Positions 7,180-14,569 of a stretch of DNA of 14,569 bases are shown one piece after another. The notes below the pieces were generated by a model, which ran no database searches, was not told where the DNA came from, and saw only the letters and a program-made list of their open reading frames with translations. The DNA is from Natronohydrobacter sp. Its GTDB lineage: Bacteria; Pseudomonadota; Alphaproteobacteria; Rhodobacterales; Rhodobacteraceae. The stretch is from assembly GCA_007116445.1 (NCBI GenBank), contig SKIM01000241.1:1-14569 (forward strand). Reading direction: 5' to 3'. The translations under genes were made by a program, and so were the position numbers. Within the stretch, counting starts at the first letter, position 1; each line of letters opens with the position of its first letter.

Positions 7180-7413
7180 TCAGTTTTCACCCTCATAGAG
7201 CGAAATCGGTTGCCCCGGCATGATGGTCGAAATGGCATGCTTGTAGACAAGCTGGCTCTGACCGTCGCGCCGCAGCAACACGCAGAAATTATCAAACCAG
7301 GTGATTACCCCTTGCAGCTTGACCCCGTTGATCAAAAAGACGGTTACTGGAACCTTGTTCTTGCGGACGTGATTTAGAAATGCATCCTGAAGATTTTGTT
7401 TGTCACTGGCCAT
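7180..7413 (-). CDS. hfq: RNA chaperone Hfq
   Basis: Hexameric Sm-like RNA chaperone that pairs small RNAs with mRNAs and affects mRNA stability and translation. At 77 residues it is the short alphaproteobacterial form without the long disordered C-terminus of enterobacterial Hfq. The Sm1 region (NLQDAFLNHVRKNKVPVTVFLINGVKLQG, split over residues 7-35) and the Sm2 motif YKHAIST are intact. The start at 7413 is preceded by AAAGG about 9 bases upstream in an A-rich leader. A 143-base gap separates it from trkH, so it may have its own promoter, though I could not assign convincing -35/-10 boxes. Its stop overlaps the likely hflX start. Confidence 0.96.
   Translation of the reverse strand: MASDKQNLQDAFLNHVRKNKVPVTVFLINGVKLQGVITWFDNFCVLLRRDGQSQLVYKHAISTIMPGQPISLYEGEN
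7181..7194 (-). promoter_or_regulatory. Possible non-AUG (CTG) start of hflX with ribosome binding site
   Basis: On the minus strand the sequence GAGGGTGAAAACTGA holds a Shine-Dalgarno-like GAGGGTG (7188-7194), four A, then CTG (7181-7183) overlapping the hfq TGA stop (7180-7182). The geometry is that of an ATGA coupling site with CTG in place of ATG. Only one codon separates this CTG from the preceding in-frame stop. Confidence 0.35.
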
Positions 7414-7556
7414 GCGTCTGCCTTTTTTTGTTATGGCGTGTTTGATTTACGCAGGAAGCCTACTCCCCATGGCGTCAATATGAAGCGGCTTTGGCGAAAC
7501 ATCCAGCCCTGAAAACGTATAAAATTATGGCTGGTTGCAAAATTCGCGCGCCGCGT

Positions 7557-9080
7557 CTACTCGCCCCAGGCCCCCTGGCGCCAGAAGACCGACAACAGCA
7601 GCAACAATTCCAGCCGCCCCAGCACCATGGCGAAGGCCGAAATGGCCAGCCCCGATCGCGACAGGTCGGCCCAGTCCAGCGGCACCGGCCCGGTCATCTG
7701 CGCCACAGGCCCGGTCGTGGTCAATGCGGCCGTGATGTAGATCATCGCGTTTTCCATCGCCACACCTGTGAGGGTCAGAACCGCCGTCAGCCCGGTCATT
7801 GACAGGATGAACACCATCAGAAACAACCATGCCGAGAACGCGCCCTCCTGTCGCAGCAGTCGCAAGCGCGGGCCGTCACCCCCGACACTGTCGGGGTGGA
7901 CCAGTTTTTCGACCTCGCGCCGCGCCTGCCAGAAAAGCGCGAAAACCCGCATCAGTTTCACGCCTCCCGCAGTCGTGGCAACGCCGCCGCCGCAAAGCGC
8001 CAGCGCCAGAAGCACTGTCCCCGCCGCACCGCTGAAGACCCCTTCAGCCGACCGCCCGACTTCACTGACAAAACCCGCTGTGCTCAGGAAGGACAGGCTG
8101 GTAAAGACAATGCCCCAAAGCTGCGCAAGCCGCGCCCCGAAGCCACCGTCAAGCGGCGCATACATCGCGCGCAGGCCAAGAAGGACGATCAGAACCGCAA
8201 GGATCACGGCGGCGATCCGTAATTCCGTGTCGCGCCACAGACGCGGGTCTTCCTGTCGAATGATCTGCGCCCCGGGCCAAAGCCTGCGACTGAGCGCCAT
8301 GAGCAGCACCAGCGCGATCAACGCTTCTGCCGCGAAACCGCCCAGCGCGCCCGAGGGCGCAATACCCGAGGTCGAGATCGTCGCCATCGCGAGGATCAAC
8401 GCAATGACAGGCGGGTTTCCAGCCAGTGACAGCCCGACCCAAAGCACCAGTGTCGCGGCCATGTAGACAGGTGCGATCACTGCGCTTGCCGCGCGCATGC
8501 GCGACAGGCTGCGATCGCCATGGCTCGCCTCTGATGGACTGCGCAGGTGCTGCCCGCCCGTCCCGCGCGCGGCCATCGTCACGCGGTTATGCATCCCCAG
8601 CAGCTCAAATCCCCCCAGCCGCAGCGGCGCGAGAAGCGCCGTCACCGCGATGAGGAAGAACAGCCCACCGCCCCAGGCCACTGTCGCACGCCATAGATTG
8701 ACCGGGCGCGTTGCAGCGTCCTGCACGAGGCTTGCGCCCGTCGTCGTGAACGCCGAGAGCATTTCGAACCACGCATTGAAAAAGCCCATCCCGGGCACAG
8801 CGTCGACCAGCGGGATCGCCATCAACACTGGCAGGATCAGATATGCGGCAGAGAGATAGTAGAACGGATGCGAAAAGCTCTTGTTGCGCGGGGCCATGCC
8901 ACGGATCGCAAGCGCAATCAGCGTGGCGAGACTGATCAGCAGCAGCCCCGAATACAGAAAGGCCCGTGCCAGTGCATGTTCGCGCAGCGTGAAGCCAACT
9001 GCGGCAGGCAAGAACATCGCGACACCTGTCAGCGCGATCAGCACCACCATGATCACTGTTCCGCGCGATCTGTGTTCCAT
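7557..9080 (-). CDS. trkH: TrkH-family potassium uptake membrane protein
   Basis: Integral inner-membrane K+ translocating subunit of the Trk system, working with TrkA. It has the four-fold M1-P-M2 plan. The pore-loop glycines are visible in FTTTGA (Gly115), STSGI (Gly239), STAGF (Gly336) and LTTTGP (Gly457). The conserved GVATTAGGVKLMR follows the third loop at 366-378. Many hydrophobic segments cover the length. I chose the ATG at 9080 (507 residues), which places the first membrane segment near residue 8 as in relatives. A GTG at 9119, only 12 bases after trkA, would add 13 residues and cannot be excluded. The likely neighbours in one unit are ntrY-ntrX-trkA-trkH. A wide CCAGCC/GGCTGG inverted repeat (7503-7534) follows the gene. 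Confidence 0.93.
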   Translation of the reverse strand: MEHRSRGTVIMVVLIALTGVAMFLPAAVGFTLREHALARAFLYSGLLLISLATLIALAIRGMAPRNKSFSHPFYYLSAAYLILPVLMAIPLVDAVPGMGFFNAWFEMLSAFTTTGASLVQDAATRPVNLWRATVAWGGGLFFLIAVTALLAPLRLGGFELLGMHNRVTMAARGTGGQHLRSPSEASHGDRSLSRMRAASAVIAPVYMAATLVLWVGLSLAGNPPVIALILAMATISTSGIAPSGALGGFAAEALIALVLLMALSRRLWPGAQIIRQEDPRLWRDTELRIAAVILAVLIVLLGLRAMYAPLDGGFGARLAQLWGIVFTSLSFLSTAGFVSEVGRSAEGVFSGAAGTVLLALALCGGGVATTAGGVKLMRVFALFWQARREVEKLVHPDSVGGDGPRLRLLRQEGAFSAWLFLMVFILSMTGLTAVLTLTGVAMENAMIYITAALTTTGPVAQMTGPVPLDWADLSRSGLAISAFAMVLGRLELLLLLSVFWRQGAWGE

Positions 9081-9131
9081 CCCGGCCCCCGGCGCTTCAT
9101 GCCCTGTGCTTCGTGCCACGTTCCGGGCGCT

Positions 9132-10508
9132 CTAGAAAAACTCGACTGCGACCTGCAACAGCTCATCGACCTTGGGCACATCCCCTGTCAGCGAAAAGAT
9201 CACCACAAGGTCGCCCTCTCGCAGCACGATGTCACCTGTCGGGCGCATGAATTCTCCCGCCCGCATGATCCCGATCAGAAGCGCGCCTTCGGGAAAATCG
9301 ATATCCCGCACGCGCAGGTTGGACAATTTCGATGTGCCAAGAACCTGCGCCTCGATCACCTCGGCCTCACGATCGCCAAGCAGATAGACCGAACGCACGC
9401 GCCCGTGGCGGACATGGCGCAGGATCGACGAGACAGTGAGCGAGCGCGGGTTGATATGCGCGTCAATCCCCATTGCCCCCGCAAGGGACACCATTCCCGG
9501 ATCATTGATCAGCGAAATCGCGAGTTTTGCCCCCAGCGTCTTGGCGCGCACAGCCGCCAGCAAGTTCGTGCGGTCGTCATCTGTCAGCAAAAGCACAGCG
9601 TCAGTTTTGCTGATCCCCGCTTCTTCCAGCAGATCGCCATCCATGCCGTCACCATTGAGCACGATGGAGCGCTCCAGCGCATCCGCGGCAATCTCGGCGC
9701 GGGCGCGATTGCGCTCGACGATCTTGACGCGCACCCGCTCAGGCTGATTTTCGAGGATGCGCGCGACTGACAGGCCGACATTGCCGCCACCCACGATCAA
9801 GACCCGGTCACGTTTCAGCGGTGTCTTGCCAAACACTTCGAATGCACGCGCGACGTCGCGGGCATCGACCAGGACATAGATGTTATCGCCCGCGAAAAGT
9901 TGGTCTTCCGCCTCGGGCGCGAAGAGCCGTTTGCCGCGGCGCACACCTGCGACCATGATGCGCAGGCTGGGAAACAAGTCTGAAAGCTGGCGCAGCGACG
10001 TGTTGAGCACCGCGCAATTTTCATCGAGCGTCAGCCCGATCAGCAGTGCTTTTCCGCCAAAGAACTCATGCACATCGAAAGCTTCAGGATAGGCAATGCG
10101 CTTGAGCGCCGCCTGGGACACTTCGCGCTCGGGGCTGATGATCACGTCGATGGGCATGTGTTCGCGCCGGAACAGATCCGAGAAACGCGGATTGAGATAG
10201 GACTGCTCGCGCAGCCGCGCGATCTTGCGGGTGACGCCAAAAACCGAATGGGCCACCTGACAGGTGACCATATTGACCTCATCCGAATAAGTCGCGGCAA
10301 TGACCATATCCGCATCGCGCGCACCGGCGCGTTCGAGAATGTCAGGGTAGCTCGCAAAGCCCACGACGCCCTGCACGTCAAGCGCGTCAGTCGCCCGCCG
10401 CACAAGTTCGGGCTGGCTGTCGACGACCGTGACTTCATTGCGTTCTCCGGCCAGATGCCGCGCAATCTGCCAACCGACCTGCCCCGCGCCGCAAACAATG
10501 ACCTTCAT
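9132..10508 (-). CDS. trkA: Trk system potassium uptake protein TrkA
   Basis: Peripheral cytoplasmic subunit that binds nucleotides (NAD(H), ATP/ADP) and gates TrkH. At 458 residues it has the full-length double arrangement of TrkA_N-TrkA_C repeated twice. The first Rossmann motif GAGQVG is at 7-12 with the ribose-binding Asp30. The second is GGGNVG at 240-245 with Glu265. TrkA_C domains cover about 145-227 and 374-455. The ATG at 10508 has GGGGGA about 9 bases upstream. It follows ntrX by 85 bases, a gap that contains a hairpin, and is followed at once by trkH. The ntrYX-trkAH order is common in Alphaproteobacteria. Confidence 0.96.
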   Translation of the reverse strand: MKVIVCGAGQVGWQIARHLAGERNEVTVVDSQPELVRRATDALDVQGVVGFASYPDILERAGARDADMVIAATYSDEVNMVTCQVAHSVFGVTRKIARLREQSYLNPRFSDLFRREHMPIDVIISPEREVSQAALKRIAYPEAFDVHEFFGGKALLIGLTLDENCAVLNTSLRQLSDLFPSLRIMVAGVRRGKRLFAPEAEDQLFAGDNIYVLVDARDVARAFEVFGKTPLKRDRVLIVGGGNVGLSVARILENQPERVRVKIVERNRARAEIAADALERSIVLNGDGMDGDLLEEAGISKTDAVLLLTDDDRTNLLAAVRAKTLGAKLAISLINDPGMVSLAGAMGIDAHINPRSLTVSSILRHVRHGRVRSVYLLGDREAEVIEAQVLGTSKLSNLRVRDIDFPEGALLIGIMRAGEFMRPTGDIVLREGDLVVIFSLTGDVPKVDELLQVAVEFF

Positions 10509-10539
10509 CGCGTCACGTCCCCCAACCCTGACAAAACAG

Positions 10540-10574
10540 ACACAAACTGGCTGTGACAGCCTGCGAAGGCAGGC
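10540..10574 (-). terminator. Hairpins between ntrX and trkA
   Basis: On the minus strand GCCTGC-CTTC-GCAGGC (10559-10574) lies 20 bases after the ntrX stop and overlaps a second stem, GGCTG-TCA-CAGCC. This is followed by T-rich but broken sequence (TTTGTGTCTGTTTTG). It may terminate some transcripts or stabilise the ntrX mRNA 3' end. There is no clean U-tract, so full termination is doubtful. Confidence 0.35.
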
Positions 10575-10593
10575 GCAAGGCGCTGTTGCATGT

Positions 10594-11979
10594 TCAGACC
10601 TTCATATCCGACAACTTCGCCGTATTCACCCCGAGCGACTTCAGCTTGCGATGCAGCGCCGAACGCTCCATCCCTACGAAAGTCGCCGTGCGGCTGATAT
10701 TTCCACCGAAACGCTTGATTTGCGAAAGCAGGTATTCGCGCTCGAACAATTCGCGCGCTTCACGCAGCGGCAGCGTCGTCAACATGCCCGACAAGATGAC
10801 TTTCGAGGTCTCGGCCTCCTCATGCGGAGCAAAATTGACCTGCAAGTCGCGCAGATCAATCGCGCGCCCAGGCTCGCCCAGAATCATCGCGCGCTCGATC
10901 GTGTTGCGCAGCTGCCGGATATTGCCCGGCCAGGGCATGGTCTGCAGATGCGCGCGTGCGGCATCGGTCAGGCTTCGCTTTGCCAGCCCCTGCGTCCGGT
11001 GCAGATCATCAATGAAATATTCCGCAAGCAGCGGAATATCCTCGCGCCGCTCCTCCAGCCCCGGCACGGCGATCGGCACGACGCTGAGCCGATCGAACAA
11101 TTCCTGGCGAAACAGCCCCTCGCGCACCCGCTCGGTCAGATCCTGCGTGGTCGCACTCATCACCCGAAGATCCACGCGCACCTTATCGGTGCCGCCGGCG
11201 CGGGTGAATTGCTGCTCGACCAGCACGCGCAGGATCTTTGACTGCGTGCCCAGCGGCATATCGGCCACCTCATCGAGATAGACCACACCCCCATGCGCCT
11301 GTTCCAGCAACCCCTGCTCGATCCCACGCTCAGGGCTTTCGCGCCCGAAAAGCACTTCCTCCATGCGCTCAGGCTCGATCATCGCGGCGGAAACACAGAC
11401 AAACGGGCCCGAGGCGCGTTCCGAATTCTCGTGGACATAGCGCGCAGCAGCTTCCTTGCCGCAGCCTGCTGGCCCGGTAAACATGATCCGCGCATTGGAT
11501 TGCGTGACCTTTTCGAGCTGCGCACACATGGCGCGGAACGCATGGCTCTCGCCCAGCATCTGGGCGCTGGTCACATCACGCCGCTTCAGCGCCTGGTTTT
11601 CCCGCCTGAGTCGCGACGCTTCCATCGCCCGGCTGATCACCACCATCAGCTTGTCGATATTGAACGGCTTTTCGATGAAGTCATAAGCCCCCTGCTTGAT
11701 CGCCGCCACAGCGATCTCGACATTGCCATGGCCCGAAATGATCACGATGGGGATATCAGGATTGGAGCGCTTGACGGTCATCAGTATGTCGATGCCATCC
11801 ATCTTGCTGTCCTTCAGCCAGATATCGAGGATCATCATCGCGGGCGGGTTGGCATTCACCTCTGCCATGGCTTCGTCGGAATTGGCCGCACGGCGGGTGC
11901 CATAGCCTTCATCTTCCAGAATATCCGAGACCAACTCGCGGATATCGCGCTCATCATCCACAATCAAAATGTCACTCAT
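10594..11979 (-). CDS. ntrX: Nitrogen/redox response regulator NtrX
   Basis: Response regulator paired with NtrY; the family controls nitrogen metabolism, redox response and cell-envelope genes in Alphaproteobacteria. The receiver domain (1-120) has the acidic pocket Asp8/Asp9, phospho-acceptor Asp52, Ser82 and Lys104. The AAA+ domain (about 138-370) has Walker A GPAGCGKE (169-176), Walker B VVYLDEVAD (232-240) and arginine-finger region FRQELFDRL (290-298). The C-terminal Fis-type helix-turn-helix spans about 424-449 (GGNISRTATFVGMERSALHRKLKSLG, read as two halves). The GAFTGA loop that contacts sigma54 should follow LFG at 210-212, but the sequence there is RESPERGIEQGLLEQA, so the loop is absent. 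This is usual for NtrX. The ATG overlaps the ntrY stop as ATGA, so translation is probably coupled. Confidence 0.95.
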   Translation of the reverse strand: MSDILIVDDERDIRELVSDILEDEGYGTRRAANSDEAMAEVNANPPAMMILDIWLKDSKMDGIDILMTVKRSNPDIPIVIISGHGNVEIAVAAIKQGAYDFIEKPFNIDKLMVVISRAMEASRLRRENQALKRRDVTSAQMLGESHAFRAMCAQLEKVTQSNARIMFTGPAGCGKEAAARYVHENSERASGPFVCVSAAMIEPERMEEVLFGRESPERGIEQGLLEQAHGGVVYLDEVADMPLGTQSKILRVLVEQQFTRAGGTDKVRVDLRVMSATTQDLTERVREGLFRQELFDRLSVVPIAVPGLEERREDIPLLAEYFIDDLHRTQGLAKRSLTDAARAHLQTMPWPGNIRQLRNTIERAMILGEPGRAIDLRDLQVNFAPHEEAETSKVILSGMLTTLPLREARELFEREYLLSQIKRFGGNISRTATFVGMERSALHRKLKSLGVNTAKLSDMKV

Positions 11980-14261
11980 GCAATTACACCCTTCGCGGTT
12001 TCCGAAATATCTTCATGCGTGGCCCCGGCCCCCAAAACGGGCAGCCGGATAACGGCAATCGCGCCAGCATGGCAGTCGCCGTCAAAGACAGGCGCATCCT
12101 CCAGTCGCAAACTGCCGCCATGTTCCTCTATGATCTTGCGCACGATGGGCAGGCCCAGCCCCGTGCCTTCCGCGCGCGTCGTCACATAGGGCTCGAACAG
12201 GCGCGAGCGGTCTTCCGGCAACCCCGCGCCATTATCGGCAATCGAGATGCGCAGCGCCTCCTCGCCCGCCTCGAAGCGCACCCGTATCTGCGGCGCGACA
12301 GGCGCCGGCAGATCCGACGACTTGCGCGCTTCAATCGCCTCACCGGCATTCTTGATCAGATTGGTGAACGCTTGCGCCATCATGGTTTCATCCACCTCAA
12401 CAATCACCGGCTGCTCCGGCAAGGCCAGATCAAAATCCACACCCGGCTGGCCACTTTCCTGCAGCAAGACACAATCCCGCAGGATTGCCGTCAGGTCATG
12501 GGCGCGCCGGTCCGGCTCCGGCATCCGGGCGAAGCGCGAAAACTCATCCACGATCCGGCGCAAGTCATTGGTCTGCCTCACAATAACTGCAGTCAACTGA
12601 CCAAGGCTCTCGGCATCCGCGGCATCCAGTTTGCGCGCGAATTTGCGTTCGATACGCTCGGCGGACAGATGGATTGGCGTCAGCGGGTTCTTGATCTCAT
12701 GGGCGATGCGACGTGCAACATCCCCCCAGGCGGCCATGCGCTGCGCCGAGACCAGTTCACTCACATCATCAAAGGCCAGCACAAAGCCTTCAAGGCTGGC
12801 ATCACTGCGCCGCCGCTCGGCCACACGCACCAGCAGCGTCTCCAGCCTGCCATTGCGCGACAGTTTCAGCTCTTCTTGCACCCGACCCAGCGCCGTGGGC
12901 GATGTGCGCAGCCGCTCCAGCAGGGGCGTGAATTCCGGTGCGATATCGTCCAGCGTCGCTGCGGGAACATCCGTTTCGCCAAGATCAAGCAGCGCTTCCG
13001 CCGCACGGTTCACAAATTCAACGCCACCCTGCGCATCCAGCCCGATCACACCGGCCGTGACCGAGCCCAGAACCGAGTCGAACAGCCGCCGCCGTGTTTC
13101 GATCTGGCGATTGTTTTCCAAAAGCGTTTCGCGCTGGCCCTTGAGCTGATGCGTCATCTGGTTGAAGACCCGTCCCAGCAGCGCGATTTCGTCATCCTCG
13201 CGCGCGACAGTCACCTGCACATCGAGATCGCCCCGCCCGACCTGCTTGGCCGCTTCCGCCAACCGCCCCACGGGTCGCGCCAGCCGTTCTGCAAAATTCA
13301 ACCCCAGCCAGACTGCCGACAGGATCAAGATCAGGGCAAAGCCAAGATAGAGCGCGCCAAACTGGAAAAGGAGCTGTCCTCGATCGCGTTCAAGCTGTTG
13401 ATAAAACGCCACGGTTTCGCGTGTCTCATCCAGCAGACTCAGGATACTGCCATCGACCTCGCGTGCGACATAAAGATAGCGGTCGAAGAAATTCTCCAAC
13501 TCCACAAGGGCACGGAACTCATTATTGGGCCAGTCGCGGATAACCACGATCCCGTCGCGCGCAGCCTCGATGTCTTCTGGCGCAGGCGGAGTGAAGTTGA
13601 ACCGATAGGAGCGCTCGCCACGCGCGCGGATATCGCCTGCCCCGTCAATGATGAAGGCCACGCGCAACCCGCGCTGGATCTGCGATTGCGCCTCTGACAG
13701 AAGGCTGCGCAGCTCACCTTCCTCGATCAAGGGAAAAACGCGCCTCACCGTGTCGAGATAGGCAGCAAGATCAGACGCGTCCGTGCGCAGGTCGCGCTCC
13801 TGCTCGAACTGGTAGGCTTCTGCGGCCGCCAGTGAATTGCCGACAACGCGCTGCACCCGGTCCGAAAACCAGCCTTCCAGCCCGACATTCAGCGAAACCG
13901 TGGCAAAAATCGCGACTGTGACCGTGGGCACAAGCGCGATTGCGGCGAAAAGCGTCGACAGCCGCAGGTGCAGACGCGAACCTGCGCTATCTGCGCGCCG
14001 CGCCGTGATCAGCCGCGCCACGCGCATTGCAACCAACGCGGCCACGATCAGGACATAGACGAAATCCGCCAGCAGAACGAGAAGCAAAGCCTGCGCATCG
14101 ACATTCTGGCCAAGCGGTCCGAGCACAAGAAGCGTGATCAACACCAGCGCAGGCCCTGTCAGCACCAGAAACAGCGTCATGGCTTGGGTCACGCGCCGGT
14201 CGATCTGACCCGCAAGCGCGCGTTTCACAAGATTTGGTCGGCTTAATGACAGATCAGACAC
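11976..14261 (-). CDS. ntrY: Membrane sensor histidine kinase NtrY
   Basis: Inner-membrane histidine kinase for NtrX. Numbered from the GTG at 14261 (761 residues): three membrane segments at about 28-48, 58-78 and 101-121, a large extracytoplasmic region (about 122-300) and a fourth membrane segment (about 301-321). HAMP (about 322-375) and PAS (about 385-500) domains follow. HisKA has the phospho-acceptor His521 in IAHEIKNPLTP, and the HATPase has the N box (NLIKNAGEAI), DNGAG at 676-680 and GTGLGLP at 699-705. The catalytic motifs are complete. The GTG at 14261 has a good GAGGCGAGGG site; a GTG at 14321 would add 20 residues without a ribosome binding site. The stop overlaps the ntrX ATG. 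ntrB and ntrC, often directly upstream in relatives, are not here. Confidence 0.95.
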   Translation of the reverse strand: MSDLSLSRPNLVKRALAGQIDRRVTQAMTLFLVLTGPALVLITLLVLGPLGQNVDAQALLLVLLADFVYVLIVAALVAMRVARLITARRADSAGSRLHLRLSTLFAAIALVPTVTVAIFATVSLNVGLEGWFSDRVQRVVGNSLAAAEAYQFEQERDLRTDASDLAAYLDTVRRVFPLIEEGELRSLLSEAQSQIQRGLRVAFIIDGAGDIRARGERSYRFNFTPPAPEDIEAARDGIVVIRDWPNNEFRALVELENFFDRYLYVAREVDGSILSLLDETRETVAFYQQLERDRGQLLFQFGALYLGFALILILSAVWLGLNFAERLARPVGRLAEAAKQVGRGDLDVQVTVAREDDEIALLGRVFNQMTHQLKGQRETLLENNRQIETRRRLFDSVLGSVTAGVIGLDAQGGVEFVNRAAEALLDLGETDVPAATLDDIAPEFTPLLERLRTSPTALGRVQEELKLSRNGRLETLLVRVAERRRSDASLEGFVLAFDDVSELVSAQRMAAWGDVARRIAHEIKNPLTPIHLSAERIERKFARKLDAADAESLGQLTAVIVRQTNDLRRIVDEFSRFARMPEPDRRAHDLTAILRDCVLLQESGQPGVDFDLALPEQPVIVEVDETMMAQAFTNLIKNAGEAIEARKSSDLPAPVAPQIRVRFEAGEEALRISIADNGAGLPEDRSRLFEPYVTTRAEGTGLGLPIVRKIIEEHGGSLRLEDAPVFDGDCHAGAIAVIRLPVLGAGATHEDISETAKGVIA

Positions 14262-14317
14262 TCGCCCTCGCCTCGCACCGCCGCATGCGCTCCCTGACGC
14301 CTTGTGCGACGACAGTG

Positions 14318-14332
14318 CCACAGCAGCTGTGG
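14318..14332. other. Inverted repeat upstream of ntrY
   Basis: CCACAG-CAG-CTGTGG is a perfect 6-bp inverted repeat in the gap between the flavoprotein stop and the ntrY start, about 60 bases before the preferred GTG. It has no T run on either strand, so it is not a clear terminator. It could be an operator half-site pair or chance. Confidence 0.3.
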
Positions 14333-14387
14333 TAGTTCTACATCAAATGACGAAAATTTGCGGCAACAGAGGCGTGCCATGCGCCCG

Positions 14388-14569
14388 CTAGAGATCCTGA
14401 CCCGCGACCCAACCAGAGGCCCAGGCCCATTGGAAATTATATCCCCCCAGCCAGCCTGTCACATCGACCACTTCCCCGATGAAATAGAGGCCCGGCACAG
14501 TGCGCGCTTGCATCGTCTTCGCGTCCAATGCGCGTGTGTCCACCCCCCCCAGCGTCACTTCGGCGGTGC
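14388..14569 (-). CDS. BaiN/HI0933-type NAD(P)/FAD-dependent oxidoreductase, C-terminal end
   Basis: Only the last 59 residues before a TAG stop are in the window; the 5' part runs off the right edge. The visible end carries the family hallmarks: EVTLGGVDT, the TMQAR-TVPGLYFIGEVVDV stretch (about 19-36) and GWLGGYNFQWAWASGWVAG near the C-terminus, which in this flavoprotein group forms part of the FAD-binding fold. The physiological substrate of most members is unknown, so no gene symbol is given. It lies upstream of ntrY on the same strand with a 126-base gap. A run of eight G in frame (plus-strand C run 14543-14550) encodes the conserved Leu-Gly-Gly and looks intact. Confidence 0.88.
   Translation of the reverse strand, partial: TAEVTLGGVDTRALDAKTMQARTVPGLYFIGEVVDVTGWLGGYNFQWAWASGWVAGQDL

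Noticed and set aside
7449..7478. TTGACG box upstream of hfq as a -35 element
   Set aside because: No acceptable -10 hexamer lies 16-19 bases downstream, so a promoter could not be supported.
7503..7534. CCAGCC...GGCTGG inverted repeat after trkH as a terminator
   Set aside because: The arms are separated by 20 bases and no T run follows on the minus strand. The AT-rich loop is suggestive but not enough.
12015..13697. 560-codon open frame on the plus strand opposite ntrY
   Set aside because: It lies wholly antisense to a complete, motif-verified kinase gene. The translation has no recognisable domain and the composition expected of a GC-rich shadow frame.
14543..14550. Run of eight C (eight G in the coding strand) in the flavoprotein gene as a phase-variable tract
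   Set aside because: It encodes the conserved Leu-Gly-Gly in frame and the gene reads through intact. A single short tract in a high-GC core gene is weak evidence for phase variation.
1..14569. Search for CRISPR arrays, insertion sequences, phage or toxin-antitoxin genes
   Set aside because: No regularly spaced direct repeats, transposase motifs, terminal inverted repeats or target duplications were seen. All sizeable frames are accounted for by core genes.

Overview
The window looks like chromosomal core sequence from an alphaproteobacterium of the order Rhodobacterales (Roseobacter/Rhodobacter group). The evidence is high GC, the ntrY-ntrX-trkA-trkH-hfq-hflX gene order, a tRNA-His with the alphaproteobacterial G1·U72/A73 form lacking G-1, a TakP-like TRAP binding protein, and a small protein that resembles the Rhodobacterales family DUF6324. 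This placement is inferred from protein recognition and gene order, not from a database search.

Layout, left to right: (1) 1-431, minus strand, the 5' part of a TRAP transporter substrate-binding protein with a twin-arginine signal. A good Rho-independent terminator (483-508) separates it from nadD. (2) nadD (571-1188, minus) lies just downstream of tRNA-His(GTG) (1268-1344, minus). (3) A 69-residue acidic small protein (1456-1665) is the only plus-strand gene. It converges on (4) a small lipoprotein gene (1709-2107), the last gene of a minus-strand run lpxC-bamD-recN-lipoprotein (5725 down to 1709). A candidate sigma70-type promoter stands in front of lpxC. (5) Upstream of that is a second minus-strand run, ntrY-ntrX-trkA-trkH-hfq-hflX (14261 down to 5867). 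(6) At the right edge is the C-terminal end of a BaiN/HI0933-type flavoprotein (14388-14569, minus).

The NtrY/NtrX two-component pair (ATGA overlap) is followed by the TrkA/TrkH potassium uptake system, then Hfq and the ribosome-associated GTPase HflX. LpxC and BamD serve the outer membrane (lipid A synthesis and beta-barrel assembly), and RecN serves double-strand-break repair. NadD makes the NAD precursor.

I saw no phage, insertion sequence, CRISPR array or defence system, and after start-site choice no gene-free stretch exceeds about 145 bases. All recognised genes are known families. The points most worth a second look are: an hflX reading frame with no ATG whose conserved N-terminus continues upstream of its first GTG, with a possible CTG start overlapping the hfq stop; ntrY preceded by a flavoprotein gene instead of the usual ntrBC; lpxC separated from the cell-division cluster; and an NtrX lacking the sigma54-contacting GAFTGA loop.
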